A DNA stretch of 64,000 bases from Schlesneria sp. DSM 10557 (GTDB taxonomy: Bacteria; Planctomycetota; Planctomycetia; Planctomycetales; Planctomycetaceae), in assembly GCF_041860085.1 (NCBI RefSeq), contig NZ_CP124747.1, forward strand, positions 3,286,001-3,350,000, read 5' to 3'. The notes beneath the pieces are model-generated. The model was not told the DNA's origin, did no database searches, and saw only the letters and a list, made by a program, of their open reading frames with translations. This document shows, in pieces, positions 1 through 9,589 of this stretch. A program made the position numbers and the translations under genes. The number at the start of each line of letters is the position of its first letter. The first letter of the stretch is position 1.

Positions 1-405
1 CGTGTCTTCCTGCCGCTGTTGCCGATGTGGCACATCCGCCTGACATCGGTCCTGGTTCGCTGGACCAGTCAACTTCTGCGGAAACGCCCCTATGTGGTTC
101 TGGAGAACTGGCTGCAGCTGCTCAGAAACCGTTCTGTACTGCTCGTCGCTGGGGAACGTGACAACTATGTCCACCCGGATGTCGGGCGTCACTTATACCG
201 CCGCCTGGATTCTCCGAGGGCGAAACTGTGGCTGGTCCCCGCCGCCAAGCACAACCGCGCCCGGCATGTGGCCCCGATCGAATATGATCGACGTATCAGT
301 GATTTTTTCGATACCTCCCTCGACCCGCGCGAGACGCTGTCGAATCAACGCCCGCACCTGAAAGTTACTGGTGCAGCGATCGGCGGGGATCTGTTGCTGA
401 AATAA
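1..405 (+). CDS. Alpha/beta hydrolase, C-terminal part (5' end outside window)
   Basis: The reading frame is open from base 1, so the gene begins upstream of the window. The visible 134 residues contain a run around VLLVAGERDNYVHPD followed about 25 residues later by WLVPAAKHNRA. This matches the last two core strands of alpha/beta hydrolases, with the acid (D of GERD) and the catalytic His (AKHN) placed as usual. The nucleophile elbow would lie upstream and cannot be checked. The 3' end overlaps the convergent downstream gene by 41 bp. Substrate unknown. The fold call is fairly safe; the specific function is not. Confidence 0.7.
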   Translation, partial: RVFLPLLPMWHIRLTSVLVRWTSQLLRKRPYVVLENWLQLLRNRSVLLVAGERDNYVHPDVGRHLYRRLDSPRAKLWLVPAAKHNRARHVAPIEYDRRISDFFDTSLDPRETLSNQRPHLKVTGAAIGGDLLLK

Positions 406-1756
406 TCTCGTTGATGCCGGTTTGATTAAACCCTTTATATCCGTCATCGCGCTGCAGAATCTCGAGGTGGGACCCCAGGGCTCCCTGAGAGAGGAACTGG
501 TTGGCCTGGGCGTCAGTGATTCGACCCGCCGCACGAAGCCGCTCGACTCGTTCAGGCCTGACCTTCCACTGCTCGCCTCGCGTAAACGCCTGACGCAGAT
601 ACGAGAAGTCCGTGAACGGCGGCATCGTGTCGATCCCCGCCTCTTTCAACTGATCACGCGTCGCAGAGAAGTCGAACTGGCATTCGAGATGGTGCATCCC
701 GGCCTGCAGAAATGCTTCGCCATGCAGGGCACACCACAGCCCGACTGTCCCCAACTGGGCTCGAGCGGGAAGCGGTTCGTGTGAGAAGTCCTGGGCCAGT
801 TCCTCAGGAGAAAGATCAACGTCCGCAAAGATGGTGACACCCGTCACAGGGTGTTCGATGACCTGCGCTCCCCAGCCCGCTTCGCGGCCCGCGTAGAAGC
901 GCTCGCGACACACAAAGCCCAGCTTCTCCAGAAATGCGATCAGCAGCACAAAGGTTTCACGGCTGGAACGATAGGTGTGATGATCGTGGTTCGCCCACCC
1001 CAACCCCAGCACCGCTTGCCGGGCAAGTTGGATTCGCCCCGCTCGATTCCGCTGCTGCCAGTACTGTCGCTCAGCTTTGAAGAACAGTTCACAGGCCCGA
1101 TCACGTCCGAGGTCCTTTATTGCCGCATCAGCTAGTTGTCCCGCCGCAGCAAAGCCTTCCGCGTCCAGTTCAAAGTCACGCCGGCGAAGCAGAAATCGTT
1201 CGTAGTGCAGCGCGACGAGAGCCGCGATGCGGGGATCAGCCGCGGAGGGTTCAAACGCCAGGGTTCCATGCCGTTCAACGACGATCACATCGACACCAGC
1301 ATCGCTGGCGACGCGAGCGCGCCGCAGTGCAGACCAAGGCTCCCCATCGATCGCAACATCCGTCATCGCGTGAGCAAACAGAAAATCCGCCACGGACTCG
1401 ACCTTGATCGCCAGTTCGCGTCTTTTCCCGTCGATCACTCGAATCCGGGGAAAGAGTCCCTCAGGATGATGCCAGACAGCTTCGCCCTCATCTGACCTCG
1501 TCTCGACATATCCGACGCCGGGCAATTCGCTGAGCATGGAGTCAACGTGGGGAATCCCAAAGTGGTCGATCCAATCGAGCAGGCGAGTCCCCGTTTCGTC
1601 CAGCATCCGCTGTGACAGCGCCGCCCCGAACGGGCTCTGCTGCAGGCATTCATTCAGGAGTTGATGGACAACGCGTGCAGGCGCGGGCTGAGGCTTCCAG
1701 GAGTATTCGGTCAACTTGGCGAGAGAATCGTTTGCTGTCTGCAGGACGGTAGCCAT
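365..1756 (-). CDS. Conserved hypothetical protein, possible VOC-like C-terminal half
   Basis: A 463-residue protein. I chose the ATG at 1756 because an AGGAG ribosome-binding site lies 8-12 bases upstream; the longer frame to 1801 has no such site. No signal peptide or membrane segment is visible, so it is probably cytoplasmic. The C-terminal half has a pattern (WANHDHHTYRSSRE, then FLEKLGFVCRERFYAG and FADVDLS) that recalls vicinal-oxygen-chelate or DUF1338-type folds with metal-binding His residues, but this is only a resemblance. It sits alone, convergent with the upstream hydrolase. I do not recognise a defined family and assign no function. Confidence 0.75.
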   Translation of the reverse strand: MATVLQTANDSLAKLTEYSWKPQPAPARVVHQLLNECLQQSPFGAALSQRMLDETGTRLLDWIDHFGIPHVDSMLSELPGVGYVETRSDEGEAVWHHPEGLFPRIRVIDGKRRELAIKVESVADFLFAHAMTDVAIDGEPWSALRRARVASDAGVDVIVVERHGTLAFEPSAADPRIAALVALHYERFLLRRRDFELDAEGFAAAGQLADAAIKDLGRDRACELFFKAERQYWQQRNRAGRIQLARQAVLGLGWANHDHHTYRSSRETFVLLIAFLEKLGFVCRERFYAGREAGWGAQVIEHPVTGVTIFADVDLSPEELAQDFSHEPLPARAQLGTVGLWCALHGEAFLQAGMHHLECQFDFSATRDQLKEAGIDTMPPFTDFSYLRQAFTRGEQWKVRPERVERLRAAGRITDAQANQFLSQGALGSHLEILQRDDGYKGFNQTGINEIISATDPRRSLHQ

Positions 1757-2605
1757 GTCTGAATCTCCTGAAAGAAATGTGCGGATCCACAGACCCGACA
1801 TCCGTGCCGAGGATACTCCAACGCATTCCAGCAGTTCGGTCCTCGTCGTTGAGCTGGCGTGAGACAGCGACAGAAGTCAAAACATGCAGGATTTGACTGA
1901 CGATGGAATTGTAGGGATGTTCGTCCAGCGGCGGCGAGGGTGCCGTGACGCGAGAACCGGAAATGTCTCGCCACACCGAATGTTCGTCTTACCCCGTTTT
2001 CCAGACATCGGTCCGGCGAAAGCCGACAACTTTTGTCCGAGAGACTCGTGATAACGGCGAATCCCGCCGATTTATATTGTGCGTGAAACAGTTCACGAAA
2101 CGTCAGTTACACTTGTAAAAAGGCAACGAGCGATCCTCCTTCGACAATACCGCCCCACACCATACAAGACCTCGCGGTCGACTGTGATGTGAATTGTGTT
2201 GCGACTGGATCACCCTGAAATGCGTCCCGGCCGTGGTTCCCTTGCAATTCTGGCGGGAAGAGCAAGGCGACACTTCCACGGTCTCTCAAAAAACCGCAGT
2301 CACAGTAATGTGGCTGCGGTTTTTGTTTTTATGAATCGAATTGAGACAGTCGCTCGACCATTCCCCCCGTGCATCCTAGAATCGATCCGCTGCTCGAGAG
2401 GATCCGGATCAGGATCGGACCACGGAATTAGTGACTGCGTCTCATGACCATTGTCTCCCCCACGGAATCCGATTCTGACGATCCAGTCAAAGCGGCAGTA
2501 ACGGAGTTGACCATCTGACCGGGGTCGCGCATCCCGTAGTGAATCCCCTCGCGTAGTGAATCAGGTTACGACAGGCACCACTGCTCTCGTTCAGGAACGA
2601 CTTCG
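1757..2605. other. 849-bp intergenic region, no convincing ORF
   Basis: The short frames here have neither protein-like composition nor ribosome-binding sites. It holds a small perfect hairpin at 2082-2097 (CGTGAA, loop ACAG, TTCACG) and a strong intrinsic terminator at 2288-2331. The roughly 190 bases between them could be a small RNA gene on the plus strand, but no known RNA family motif was recognised. Confidence 0.5.
2288..2331 (+). terminator. Intrinsic terminator not attached to any visible gene
   Basis: An 11-bp stem (CCGCAGTCACA paired with TGTGGCTGCGG, one G-U pair) has a GTAA loop, is preceded by an A run and followed by TTTTTGTTTTT. The flanking A and T tracts extend the stem. Nothing coding lies upstream on the plus strand within 500 bp. 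Confidence 0.75.
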
Positions 2606-3565
2606 ATGAGTAAAGAGACGATCCAAGCCCTGATGATCATCGTAATTGGCGCTGGTGTTCTCCTTGTCGTGGTGGGTCTTGCTATCTTCGCAGCCTACTT
2701 CAGACTCTGGCTGCGAGCCTTCGTCACGCGCGCGAAGATCAGCCCGCTTGCACTCTTCTTCATGTCGCTGCGGAAGGTGAACCCGACCGCCATCGTCGAC
2801 GCCAAGATCATGGCCGTGCAGGCCGGACTGAAAGAAGTGACGACCGAGCGGCTGGAAGGGCATTATCTGGCCGACGGCAATATCAAAACGGTGGTCCGTG
2901 CACTGATCGTCGCCCATCGTGCCCGTATCAATCTGAACTGGGATACCGCCGCCGCAATCGATCTGGCAGGACGAAACGTCCTGGAAGCCGTTCAGACCAG
3001 CGTCGATCCCAAGGTGATCGATTGCCCGGACCCGAAATCATTCGGCCGGACCACGCTCGACGGTGTCGCCAAGAACGGGATCCAGTTGAAAGCACGTGCG
3101 CGAGTAACCGTTCGGACCAACCTCGCACAGCTCGTCGGTGGAGCCACCGAGGACACGATTGTCGCTCGCGTCGGCGAAGGGATCGTCTCGGCCATCGGCT
3201 CGTGTAACACGCATAACGAAGTTCTCGCCAATCCCACGCTGATCGCCAGAACGGTGCTCGCCAAGGGACTCGATTCCCAGACCGCCTACGCCATCGTTTC
3301 GATTGATATCGCGGACATCGATGTGGGTGACAACATTGGCGCCCGCCTGCAGGCGGACCAGGCGGAAGCCGACATGCGTATTGCCCGCGCGAAGGCCGAA
3401 GAACGACGGGCTCGGGCCGTCGCTGCCGAACAGGAAATGAAAGCACTCACCGTCGAGAATCAGTCGAAGGTCGTTCTGGCCGAGGCAGAAATCCCCCTCG
3501 CCATGGCGGACGCCTACCGCTCGGGTTGCCTGCGAGCCCAGGACAACCACAACGGCGCGGCGTAA
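2606..3565 (+). CDS. floA: Flotillin-like protein FloA (UPF0365)
   Basis: Flotillin-like membrane scaffold that organises functional membrane microdomains. The 319-residue length is close to the usual size of about 330. An N-terminal hydrophobic hairpin (residues 7-30, rich in I, V, L, A) precedes [25 protein letters not shown]-type sequence typical of the family. A PHB/SPFH-like middle region follows, with [20 protein letters not shown], and then an Ala/Glu-rich coiled-coil tail (residues about 245-300). The NfeD-type membrane protease partner found beside floA in many bacteria is not adjacent here; the next gene encodes a redoxin. The family assignment is strong. Confidence 0.93.
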   Translation: MSKETIQALMIIVIGAGVLLVVVGLAIFAAYFRLWLRAFVTRAKISPLALFFMSLRKVNPTAIVDAKIMAVQAGLKEVTTERLEGHYLADGNIKTVVRALIVAHRARINLNWDTAAAIDLAGRNVLEAVQTSVDPKVIDCPDPKSFGRTTLDGVAKNGIQLKARARVTVRTNLAQLVGGATEDTIVARVGEGIVSAIGSCNTHNEVLANPTLIARTVLAKGLDSQTAYAIVSIDIADIDVGDNIGARLQADQAEADMRIARAKAEERRARAVAAEQEMKALTVENQSKVVLAEAEIPLAMADAYRSGCLRAQDNHNGAA

Positions 3566-3664
3566 GGTTTTTCCAAGATTGTGGTTCACGGCCGTCTTCT
3601 TCTTGCGGAACGTTACGACCGTCGCAGGGTGAAGACGTATTCATGGAATGAAGGAACTCTGCTG

Positions 3665-4279
3665 ATGCGTCTCACCATCCTTCTGGCGGCCATCATCACT
3701 TGCCTCGCTCACCTGACAGCCATCGCGGGTGAATTCAATGAAGTTCTGAGCATCGGGCAGGTGGCCCCTGCATGGGAAAAACTGCCTGGCTCAGACGGAA
3801 ACCCTCATTCGACCAGCGAACTCAAGGAAAAACAGGTCCTCGTCGTCTCCTTCACCTGCCTCAGTTGCCCCACAGCGATGGATTACGAAGCGAGATTCGA
3901 TGCCCTGTCGAAGCAATACGGCGGTCCCGACGGCAAGGTGGGGTTCGTTGCGATTTGTGTGAACCAGATCGCTCCCGATCGCCTCGACAAGCTGACACAA
4001 CGGGCCAAGCAACAGAAGCTGTCGTTCCCCTACCTGTATGACGAATCGCAAAAAATCGCCAGGGATTTCGGGGCCACGTTCACCCCTGAATACTTTGTAC
4101 TGGACCGGGACCGCAAGGTCGTCTACATGGGAGCACTCGACGATTCGACCGACGCGGAGAAGGTCACCAGACGGTACGTCGAGGAAGCGATCAACGCGGC
4201 CCTCAAAGGCGAAACCCCCGAGGTCAAGGAAACAATTGGTCGAGGCTGCCGGGTACGCTACGCCCGCGAACGTAAATAA
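3665..4279 (+). CDS. Exported thioredoxin-like redoxin
   Basis: A 204-residue thioredoxin-fold protein. I start it at the ATG at 3665 because AAGGA lies upstream and a clear signal peptide follows (MRLTILLAAIITCLAHLTAIAG); the longer frame to 3581 would bury that peptide. Residues about 48-70 contain a redox-type CLSC motif (FTCLSCPTAMDYEARF). The later segment FTPEYFVLDRDRKVVYMGALDD matches the strand pair with the cis-proline position (TPE) of AhpC/TSA-type redoxins. It probably acts outside the cytoplasmic membrane in thiol chemistry; the substrate is unknown. Confidence 0.85.
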   Translation: MRLTILLAAIITCLAHLTAIAGEFNEVLSIGQVAPAWEKLPGSDGNPHSTSELKEKQVLVVSFTCLSCPTAMDYEARFDALSKQYGGPDGKVGFVAICVNQIAPDRLDKLTQRAKQQKLSFPYLYDESQKIARDFGATFTPEYFVLDRDRKVVYMGALDDSTDAEKVTRRYVEEAINAALKGETPEVKETIGRGCRVRYARERK

Positions 4280-4336
4280 CCGCAGATCGCGGACGGGTCT
4301 TCGGATCCCCCCTGCTCTTCCTGAACGAACCCCGCA

Positions 4337-5269
4337 ATGTCGTCCGGCCCCCCTCCCCTCGACGTGATTCAGAGCTGGCTGCAATCCGTCATCACGGATC
4401 CGCTGGGGATCGAAGCAGGAATCGCATCCTCTCCGGCGATGGAACGATTCGCGACCAGCGTCTCCGATGTTGAGTCAGTCATTCTCCCCTCGCAGCGACT
4501 AAGCAGTGTCGATCGGCTGCGCATTTACGGCAACGCTTACTTCGGACGCCTGCTGGACTGCCTGCGTTCTCAGTTCCCTGCAGTACGGCAGGCGGCGGGT
4601 GACGACGCCTTCGATGGCCTGGCATTCGGCTATCTCGTCAGCCACCCGTCGAAGAGCTACACCCTGGCGGAACTGGGTACCTCGTTCGAGTCCTACCTCC
4701 GGTCGACCCGCCCCCCTCGCGAGAGCAATCCCGGGAGTGCTGAGTTCGATTTCGCCGACTTTCTGATCGACCTCACACGCCTGGAAGCCGTTTACAACGA
4801 CGTTTTTGACGGTCCCGGCCCGGAGCGAGTCCCGTCACTCAGCGCGGATTCTCTCGCCGGTTTATCGCCCGAAAAATTTGCGGCATCGGTGCTCCGGTTT
4901 CATGCGTCTGTGCGACTGAGGGAGTTCGGATTCCCGGTTCACGAATACGCCACCGCCGTTCGCCGCGGAACGCCACCCACTCTTCCGAACCCCCGCCCCG
5001 TGTATCTGGTGATTACGCGCCGTGATTACATCGTTCGCCGGTTCGAAGTGACTCGCTCCCAGTACCATCTCTTGTCGGCACTTTACCAGCAACAGCCCGT
5101 CGGCGTGGCTCTGGAATTACTCTGTTCCAACCCGCAGTTCGACACCCGTTCCCTCGCAACGGACTTGCAATCCTGGTTTCGTGACTGGACTGCGGCTCCG
5201 TTGTTCTCTGCGGTGAGCGTCCCTGTTCCGATCTCCGATCCCGCTGTCGATGACCCTCTGGCGGACTGA
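4337..5269 (+). CDS. DUF2063 family protein (BufC/HvfC-like)
   Basis: A 310-residue protein whose N-terminal 120 residues match the DUF2063 pattern: SVDRLRIYGNAYFGRLLDCL, then SQFPAVRQAAGDDAFDGLAF, then a YLVSHPSKSYTLAELG segment. Family members (HvfC/BufC) normally work with a DUF692 enzyme that modifies a small peptide, and the two genes are usually adjacent. No DUF692 gene or short Cys-rich precursor is visible here; the upstream neighbour is a redoxin 57 bp away. No convincing ribosome-binding site precedes the ATG. The family call is good; the cellular role without its partner is unknown. Confidence 0.82.
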   Translation: MSSGPPPLDVIQSWLQSVITDPLGIEAGIASSPAMERFATSVSDVESVILPSQRLSSVDRLRIYGNAYFGRLLDCLRSQFPAVRQAAGDDAFDGLAFGYLVSHPSKSYTLAELGTSFESYLRSTRPPRESNPGSAEFDFADFLIDLTRLEAVYNDVFDGPGPERVPSLSADSLAGLSPEKFAASVLRFHASVRLREFGFPVHEYATAVRRGTPPTLPNPRPVYLVITRRDYIVRRFEVTRSQYHLLSALYQQQPVGVALELLCSNPQFDTRSLATDLQSWFRDWTAAPLFSAVSVPVPISDPAVDDPLAD

Positions 5270-5435
5270 AGTTCACCCGATGAGCGTGACCAAGTTGGTA
5301 ACCGGATCAGCTCTAAGGAAACGACGATGCAGACGGATGCATTTGCATCTGATTATTGGATCGATCATGATGACTCATCCATCCGGCTGATCTCCTGATC
5401 GGCCTGAAGCCCTGCCGAATGTCTGGAGCCCGCCA

Positions 5436-7904
5436 ATGCTATTCCGTCTGTTGCTGGCTTTACTGGTTTCCACTCTCTTCGGAATGAAGCCGGTCTTTTC
5501 TGCGGACGCTCTGTCAGTCATCCCCAGCGAAGTTGTTCTCAAAGGCAATTTCGCTCAGACCCAGTTGCTGGTTACCCATCCGGGCGCCGAAGCCACGCGC
5601 GCAGCAGACCTGACTTCTCAAGCGGAGTTCGCCACTTCCAACGAGCAGGTAGCAATCGTGACGGCGGCGGGACGTGTCATTCCGCGGGGCGATGGCACGG
5701 CGACCATCACGGTCAAAGTGGGTGAACGGGTCCAGTCGGTCAATGTCGTCGTCACGGACGTCGTGGCAGAGCCGGTGGTTAACTATCTCGAACAGGTCCG
5801 ACCGGCACTCTACAAGGCCGGCTGCAACATGGGTGCCTGTCACGCAGCCCAGCATGGACAGGGTGGATTTAAACTGTCTGTCTTCGGCTTTGATCCTGCC
5901 GAAGATCGAACCGCAATGGTGCGGGAAGCTGTTGGACGGCGAGTCAATCTGCTCGAGCCGACAGCGAGTCTGCTGCTGCAGAAACCGACCATGCAAGTCC
6001 CCCATGGAGGAGGACGCCGGCTGGATAGGGCATCCCGCGACTACGAAATGCTCGTCGCCTGGATCCGCGGGGGGGCTCCCGGCCCCGGTACGGAGCGCAC
6101 CGTTTCACGGTTGATTGTGACCCCCGCCCAGCGAAATGGCGAACCGGGCCTGACACAGCAGTTGCGTGTGGAAGCGGTTTACTCCGACGGCCAGACACGC
6201 GACGTCACCCCCTGGGCCAAGTTCGATTCGATGGACGAAGGGCTCGTCAATGTCTCTCGCGAAGGATTCTGCACCGTCACCGGACGAGGCCAGGCCCCGG
6301 TCATGGTGCGATTTGAAGGCCAGGCCGAAATCGCGATGTTCGTGATTCCCTACGGCCCCCCCGCCCAGCTTGAAGGCTGGGTTGACCATAACGCGATCGA
6401 TACCCTTGCCGCGAATAAGTTCCGGGAACTGGGGATTGAACCCTCACCGCTTTGCGACGACACGACATTTCTGCGCCGCATCTTCCTGGACGCCACGGGC
6501 ACCTTACCGACGCGGGCCGAGATTGAAGAGTTCCTGGCCAGCGCGAACGATATGACATCCGTCCTTGAGCGACGGACGGACTGGATTGATCGTGTCCTGG
6601 GACTGGTCGATTCCCCACGCAGGGGACTCTACACCGAACGCTATGCCGCTTACTGGACACTCAAGTGGTCTGACCTGCTCCGTAACAGCAGCCGCGAACT
6701 GCAGGAAACCGGGATGTGGGCCCTGCACAACTGGATCAAGGGGGCCTTTCGGGCCAACGTCCCGTTTGACAAATTTGTCTCGGAACTGGTGCAGGGAAAG
6801 GGCTCGAGTTACTCCAATGGCCCCGCCAATTATTTCATCGTGAACAGCACCCCGCAGGTGCTGGCCGAGTCGACGTCCCAACTGTTTCTGGGAACGCGAC
6901 TGACGTGTGCGCAGTGTCATCATCACCCGTTTGAAAAATACAGCCAGGACGACTACTACAGCTTTGCCGCGTTCTTTGCGCGCACCGGCCTGAAGTCGAG
7001 CCAGGAATTCGGTCTGTTCGGACTCGAACGGGTCGTCGTGATTCGCACGGGAGGTGAGGTCCATCAGCCACGCACGGGACAGCGAATGGCTCCCAAGCCG
7101 CTCGACGCCGAACCGGTGGATCATCCGCTCGACCGGCGCATCGCTCTGGCCCAGTGGATGACCTCACCAAAGAATGCCGCGTTCTCTCGCGCGACCGTCA
7201 ATCGTTACGTCGGCTTTCTGCTGGGACGAGGACTCGTGGAACCCGTGGATGATCTGCGAGCTTCCAATCCCCCCACCAACCCGGCCCTGCTCCAGTTACT
7301 GGCCGATGATTTCGTCGCACACAACTTCGATCTCAAGTACCTGATCCGAACCATCATGGTATCCCGGCTTTATCAACTCGATTCCCAGCCTACGCCCCAA
7401 AACGTCGCAGATTCCCGCTTCTACAGTCACTTCGAAGTCAAACGTCTGGCGGCCGAGCCCCTGCTGGACGCCATCGACGACGCGGCAGGAACGCAGACCA
7501 AGTTTCAGAGTCTACCACTGGGGACCCGAGCGATCGAAATTCCCGATGCCGAGTATCCCGACTATTTCCTCAACACGTTCGCCAAACCACGCCGTGTGAG
7601 TGTTTGTGAATGCGAACGGTCGCCGGACGCCAATCTGGCTCAAGCCCTGCATACACTCAATGGGGATGTCATTGCCACCAAGATTTCCGCCAGCACCGGA
7701 CGCGTTGAAAAGTTACTGAGCGAGAAAAAGTCGCACGCGGAAATCGTGACGGACCTCTACTTCGCCACGTTGAGTCGTCCACCCTCTTCGGCGGAACTGA
7801 ATGCTGCCGAGAGCCTGCTCTCAGAATATTCGACGCCAAAAGAATGCTACGAAGACCTGTTGTGGGCTTTGATGAATTCCAAGGGATTTCTGTTCGTTCG
7901 CTAG
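5436..7904 (+). CDS. DUF1549/DUF1553 protein with Ig-like and cytochrome-type N-terminus
   Basis: An 822-residue exported protein. A signal peptide occupies residues 1-23. A bacterial Ig-like (BIG2-type) domain follows, ending near VKVGERVQSVNVVV. A planctomycete cytochrome-type region carries CNMGACH (a CxxxCH-like variant), then DUF1549 (from about residue 320) and DUF1553 (from about 550). A second site, CAQCHHHP, lies near residue 490. These proteins are very numerous in planctomycetes; the biochemical role is unproven. A GGAG lies before the ATG. The usual DUF1501 partner is found 1.7 kb downstream, after an aldo/keto reductase. Confidence 0.92.
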   Translation: MLFRLLLALLVSTLFGMKPVFSADALSVIPSEVVLKGNFAQTQLLVTHPGAEATRAADLTSQAEFATSNEQVAIVTAAGRVIPRGDGTATITVKVGERVQSVNVVVTDVVAEPVVNYLEQVRPALYKAGCNMGACHAAQHGQGGFKLSVFGFDPAEDRTAMVREAVGRRVNLLEPTASLLLQKPTMQVPHGGGRRLDRASRDYEMLVAWIRGGAPGPGTERTVSRLIVTPAQRNGEPGLTQQLRVEAVYSDGQTRDVTPWAKFDSMDEGLVNVSREGFCTVTGRGQAPVMVRFEGQAEIAMFVIPYGPPAQLEGWVDHNAIDTLAANKFRELGIEPSPLCDDTTFLRRIFLDATGTLPTRAEIEEFLASANDMTSVLERRTDWIDRVLGLVDSPRRGLYTERYAAYWTLKWSDLLRNSSRELQETGMWALHNWIKGAFRANVPFDKFVSELVQGKGSSYSNGPANYFIVNSTPQVLAESTSQLFLGTRLTCAQCHHHPFEKYSQDDYYSFAAFFARTGLKSSQEFGLFGLERVVVIRTGGEVHQPRTGQRMAPKPLDAEPVDHPLDRRIALAQWMTSPKNAAFSRATVNRYVGFLLGRGLVEPVDDLRASNPPTNPALLQLLADDFVAHNFDLKYLIRTIMVSRLYQLDSQPTPQNVADSRFYSHFEVKRLAAEPLLDAIDDAAGTQTKFQSLPLGTRAIEIPDAEYPDYFLNTFAKPRRVSVCECERSPDANLAQALHTLNGDVIATKISASTGRVEKLLSEKKSHAEIVTDLYFATLSRPPSSAELNAAESLLSEYSTPKECYEDLLWALMNSKGFLFVR

Positions 7905-8078
7905 AACTTGTCCACTCCAGCCGTGTCTGCAGGTTGTTTGGCATACGCCAACGTGAGGACTCGAATTGGGAGAACGACCGGGTACGATACGTTTCGGGAG
8001 TGTCGTGCAGCACTTGATAACAGCGTTCCTGACAGAGCATGAAAAAAGTTCTGTCACATTGCAGGGGAGATTAACCTG

Positions 8079-9110
8079 ATGGAATATCGACAACTGGGTG
8101 GCTCGGGGTTCAAGGTACCGGTACTAAGCCTGGGCACCGGAACCTTCGGGGGTGGCGGCCCGCTGTTCAAAGCCTGGGGGGCGACCGATGTCGCTGAAGC
8201 CCGGCAGCTTGTTGACATCTGCCTGGCCGCCGACCTGACCATGTTCGACACGGCCGATGTCTACTCACAAGGGATGGCAGAAGAAATCCTGGGCGAGGCG
8301 ATCAAGGGGCGACGAGACAAGGTCATCATTTCGACCAAGGGGACGTTTCGCACGGGTGTCGGTCCCAACAATCTGGGATCCTCGCGGCAATATCTGATCC
8401 GGGCCGTTGAAGCGAGCCTCAAGCGATTGGGGACCGACTACATCGACCTGTATCAGCTCCACGGCTTCGACGCGATCACCCCGATCGATGAAGTCCTGCA
8501 GACACTCGACGGGTTCGTGAAAGCCGGAAAAATCCGCTACATCGGCTGCTCGAACTTTTCCGGCTGGCATCTGATGAAGTCGCTGGCCCTCTCGGAAAAA
8601 TACGGCCTCACCCGTTATGTGGCCCATCAGGCCTATTACTCACTGGTCGGTCGCGACTACGAATGGGAACTGATGCCGCTGGCTCTCGATCAGAAGGTCG
8701 GAGCGGTCGTCTGGAGTCCCCTCGGTTGGGGACGCCTCACCGGAAAAATCCGACGAGGAAACCCGCTCCCCGCATCCAGCCGACTCACCAGCAAAGTCGC
8801 GCTCGACGCCGGACCGCAGGTGCCCGAGGAATATCTCTACACGGTCGTCGACGCACTACAGGAAGTCGCGAATGAAACGGGAAAAACAATCCCCCAGATC
8901 GCACTCAACTGGCTGCTTCAGCGTCCTACGGTCGCCACGATCATCGTCGGCGCACGAAACGAAGAACAACTGAAGGAGAATCTCGGTGCGGTCGGCTGGA
9001 ACCTGACCCGGGAACAGGTCGCGCGACTCGACGCTGCCAGCCAGACACCACTGGCTTATCCTTACTGGCATCAACGCGGTTTCGCGGAACGAAATCCACC
9101 TCCCGTGTAA
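8079..9110 (+). CDS. Aldo/keto reductase
   Basis: NAD(P)H-dependent oxidoreductase of the TIM-barrel AKR superfamily, 343 residues. It begins MEYRQLGGSGFKVPVLSLG. The catalytic Asp and Tyr are visible in FDTADVYSQGMAEEILGEA, the catalytic Lys in KVIISTKGTF, and the catalytic His in DLYQLHGFD. The cofactor-binding end IIVGARNEEQLKENLGAV is also present. An AGGGGAG ribosome-binding site precedes the ATG. Cytoplasmic; the substrate cannot be predicted. It lies between a DUF1549/1553 gene and a DUF1501 gene on the same strand. Confidence 0.93.
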   Translation: MEYRQLGGSGFKVPVLSLGTGTFGGGGPLFKAWGATDVAEARQLVDICLAADLTMFDTADVYSQGMAEEILGEAIKGRRDKVIISTKGTFRTGVGPNNLGSSRQYLIRAVEASLKRLGTDYIDLYQLHGFDAITPIDEVLQTLDGFVKAGKIRYIGCSNFSGWHLMKSLALSEKYGLTRYVAHQAYYSLVGRDYEWELMPLALDQKVGAVVWSPLGWGRLTGKIRRGNPLPASSRLTSKVALDAGPQVPEEYLYTVVDALQEVANETGKTIPQIALNWLLQRPTVATIIVGARNEEQLKENLGAVGWNLTREQVARLDAASQTPLAYPYWHQRGFAERNPPPV

Positions 9111-9589
9111 TCCCAACGGTATAATATCCCGGAAGCACTGTCTGGTTTATCACGCCCGGCAGTGCTCTGCTTCCCGCATCAAGGAGATGAAAAAGGGCGC
9201 TGAGAAAGCCCCCGCCTCGACCGCAACCGATTGACAGCTCCCGGTCGGTTCGATGACAGGTCGTGTTGACCATGAGGAGCTGTCCCGTAACCCGCCAACG
9301 TCCTGCCTGAACGATGCTCCTTTTACCTCACCAAAAACCTGAAATTTGCCCCCCCCAAAACTCTGGCCTTTCAAGGCTGAAACCGCGTCGTGAACATGAG
9401 AGCACGCAAACTCTTGTGATTTAGACGGAAATGCCCCAACCTGCCTGAACAACATACGAACCGCTGCCAGTTTCCGGATTCCGAACAACAGATCAGTGAC
9501 TCTTGATCCCCATTGTTGCCTGGAATGCCGATAAACTATGATTGTGATTGGCTTGCTTTTGTTTTGATCGACTGCGGAGAACACTACCT
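9111..9589. other. 479-bp intergenic region
   Basis: No coding frame on either strand is credible; the 195-residue minus-strand frame is a shadow. A weak hairpin (GCACTG and CAGTGC arms, near 9136-9169) follows the aldo/keto reductase and might act in termination. A TATAAT sequence lies at about 9120. Promoter elements for the downstream DUF1501 gene presumably sit here but cannot be fixed by eye. Confidence 0.4.
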
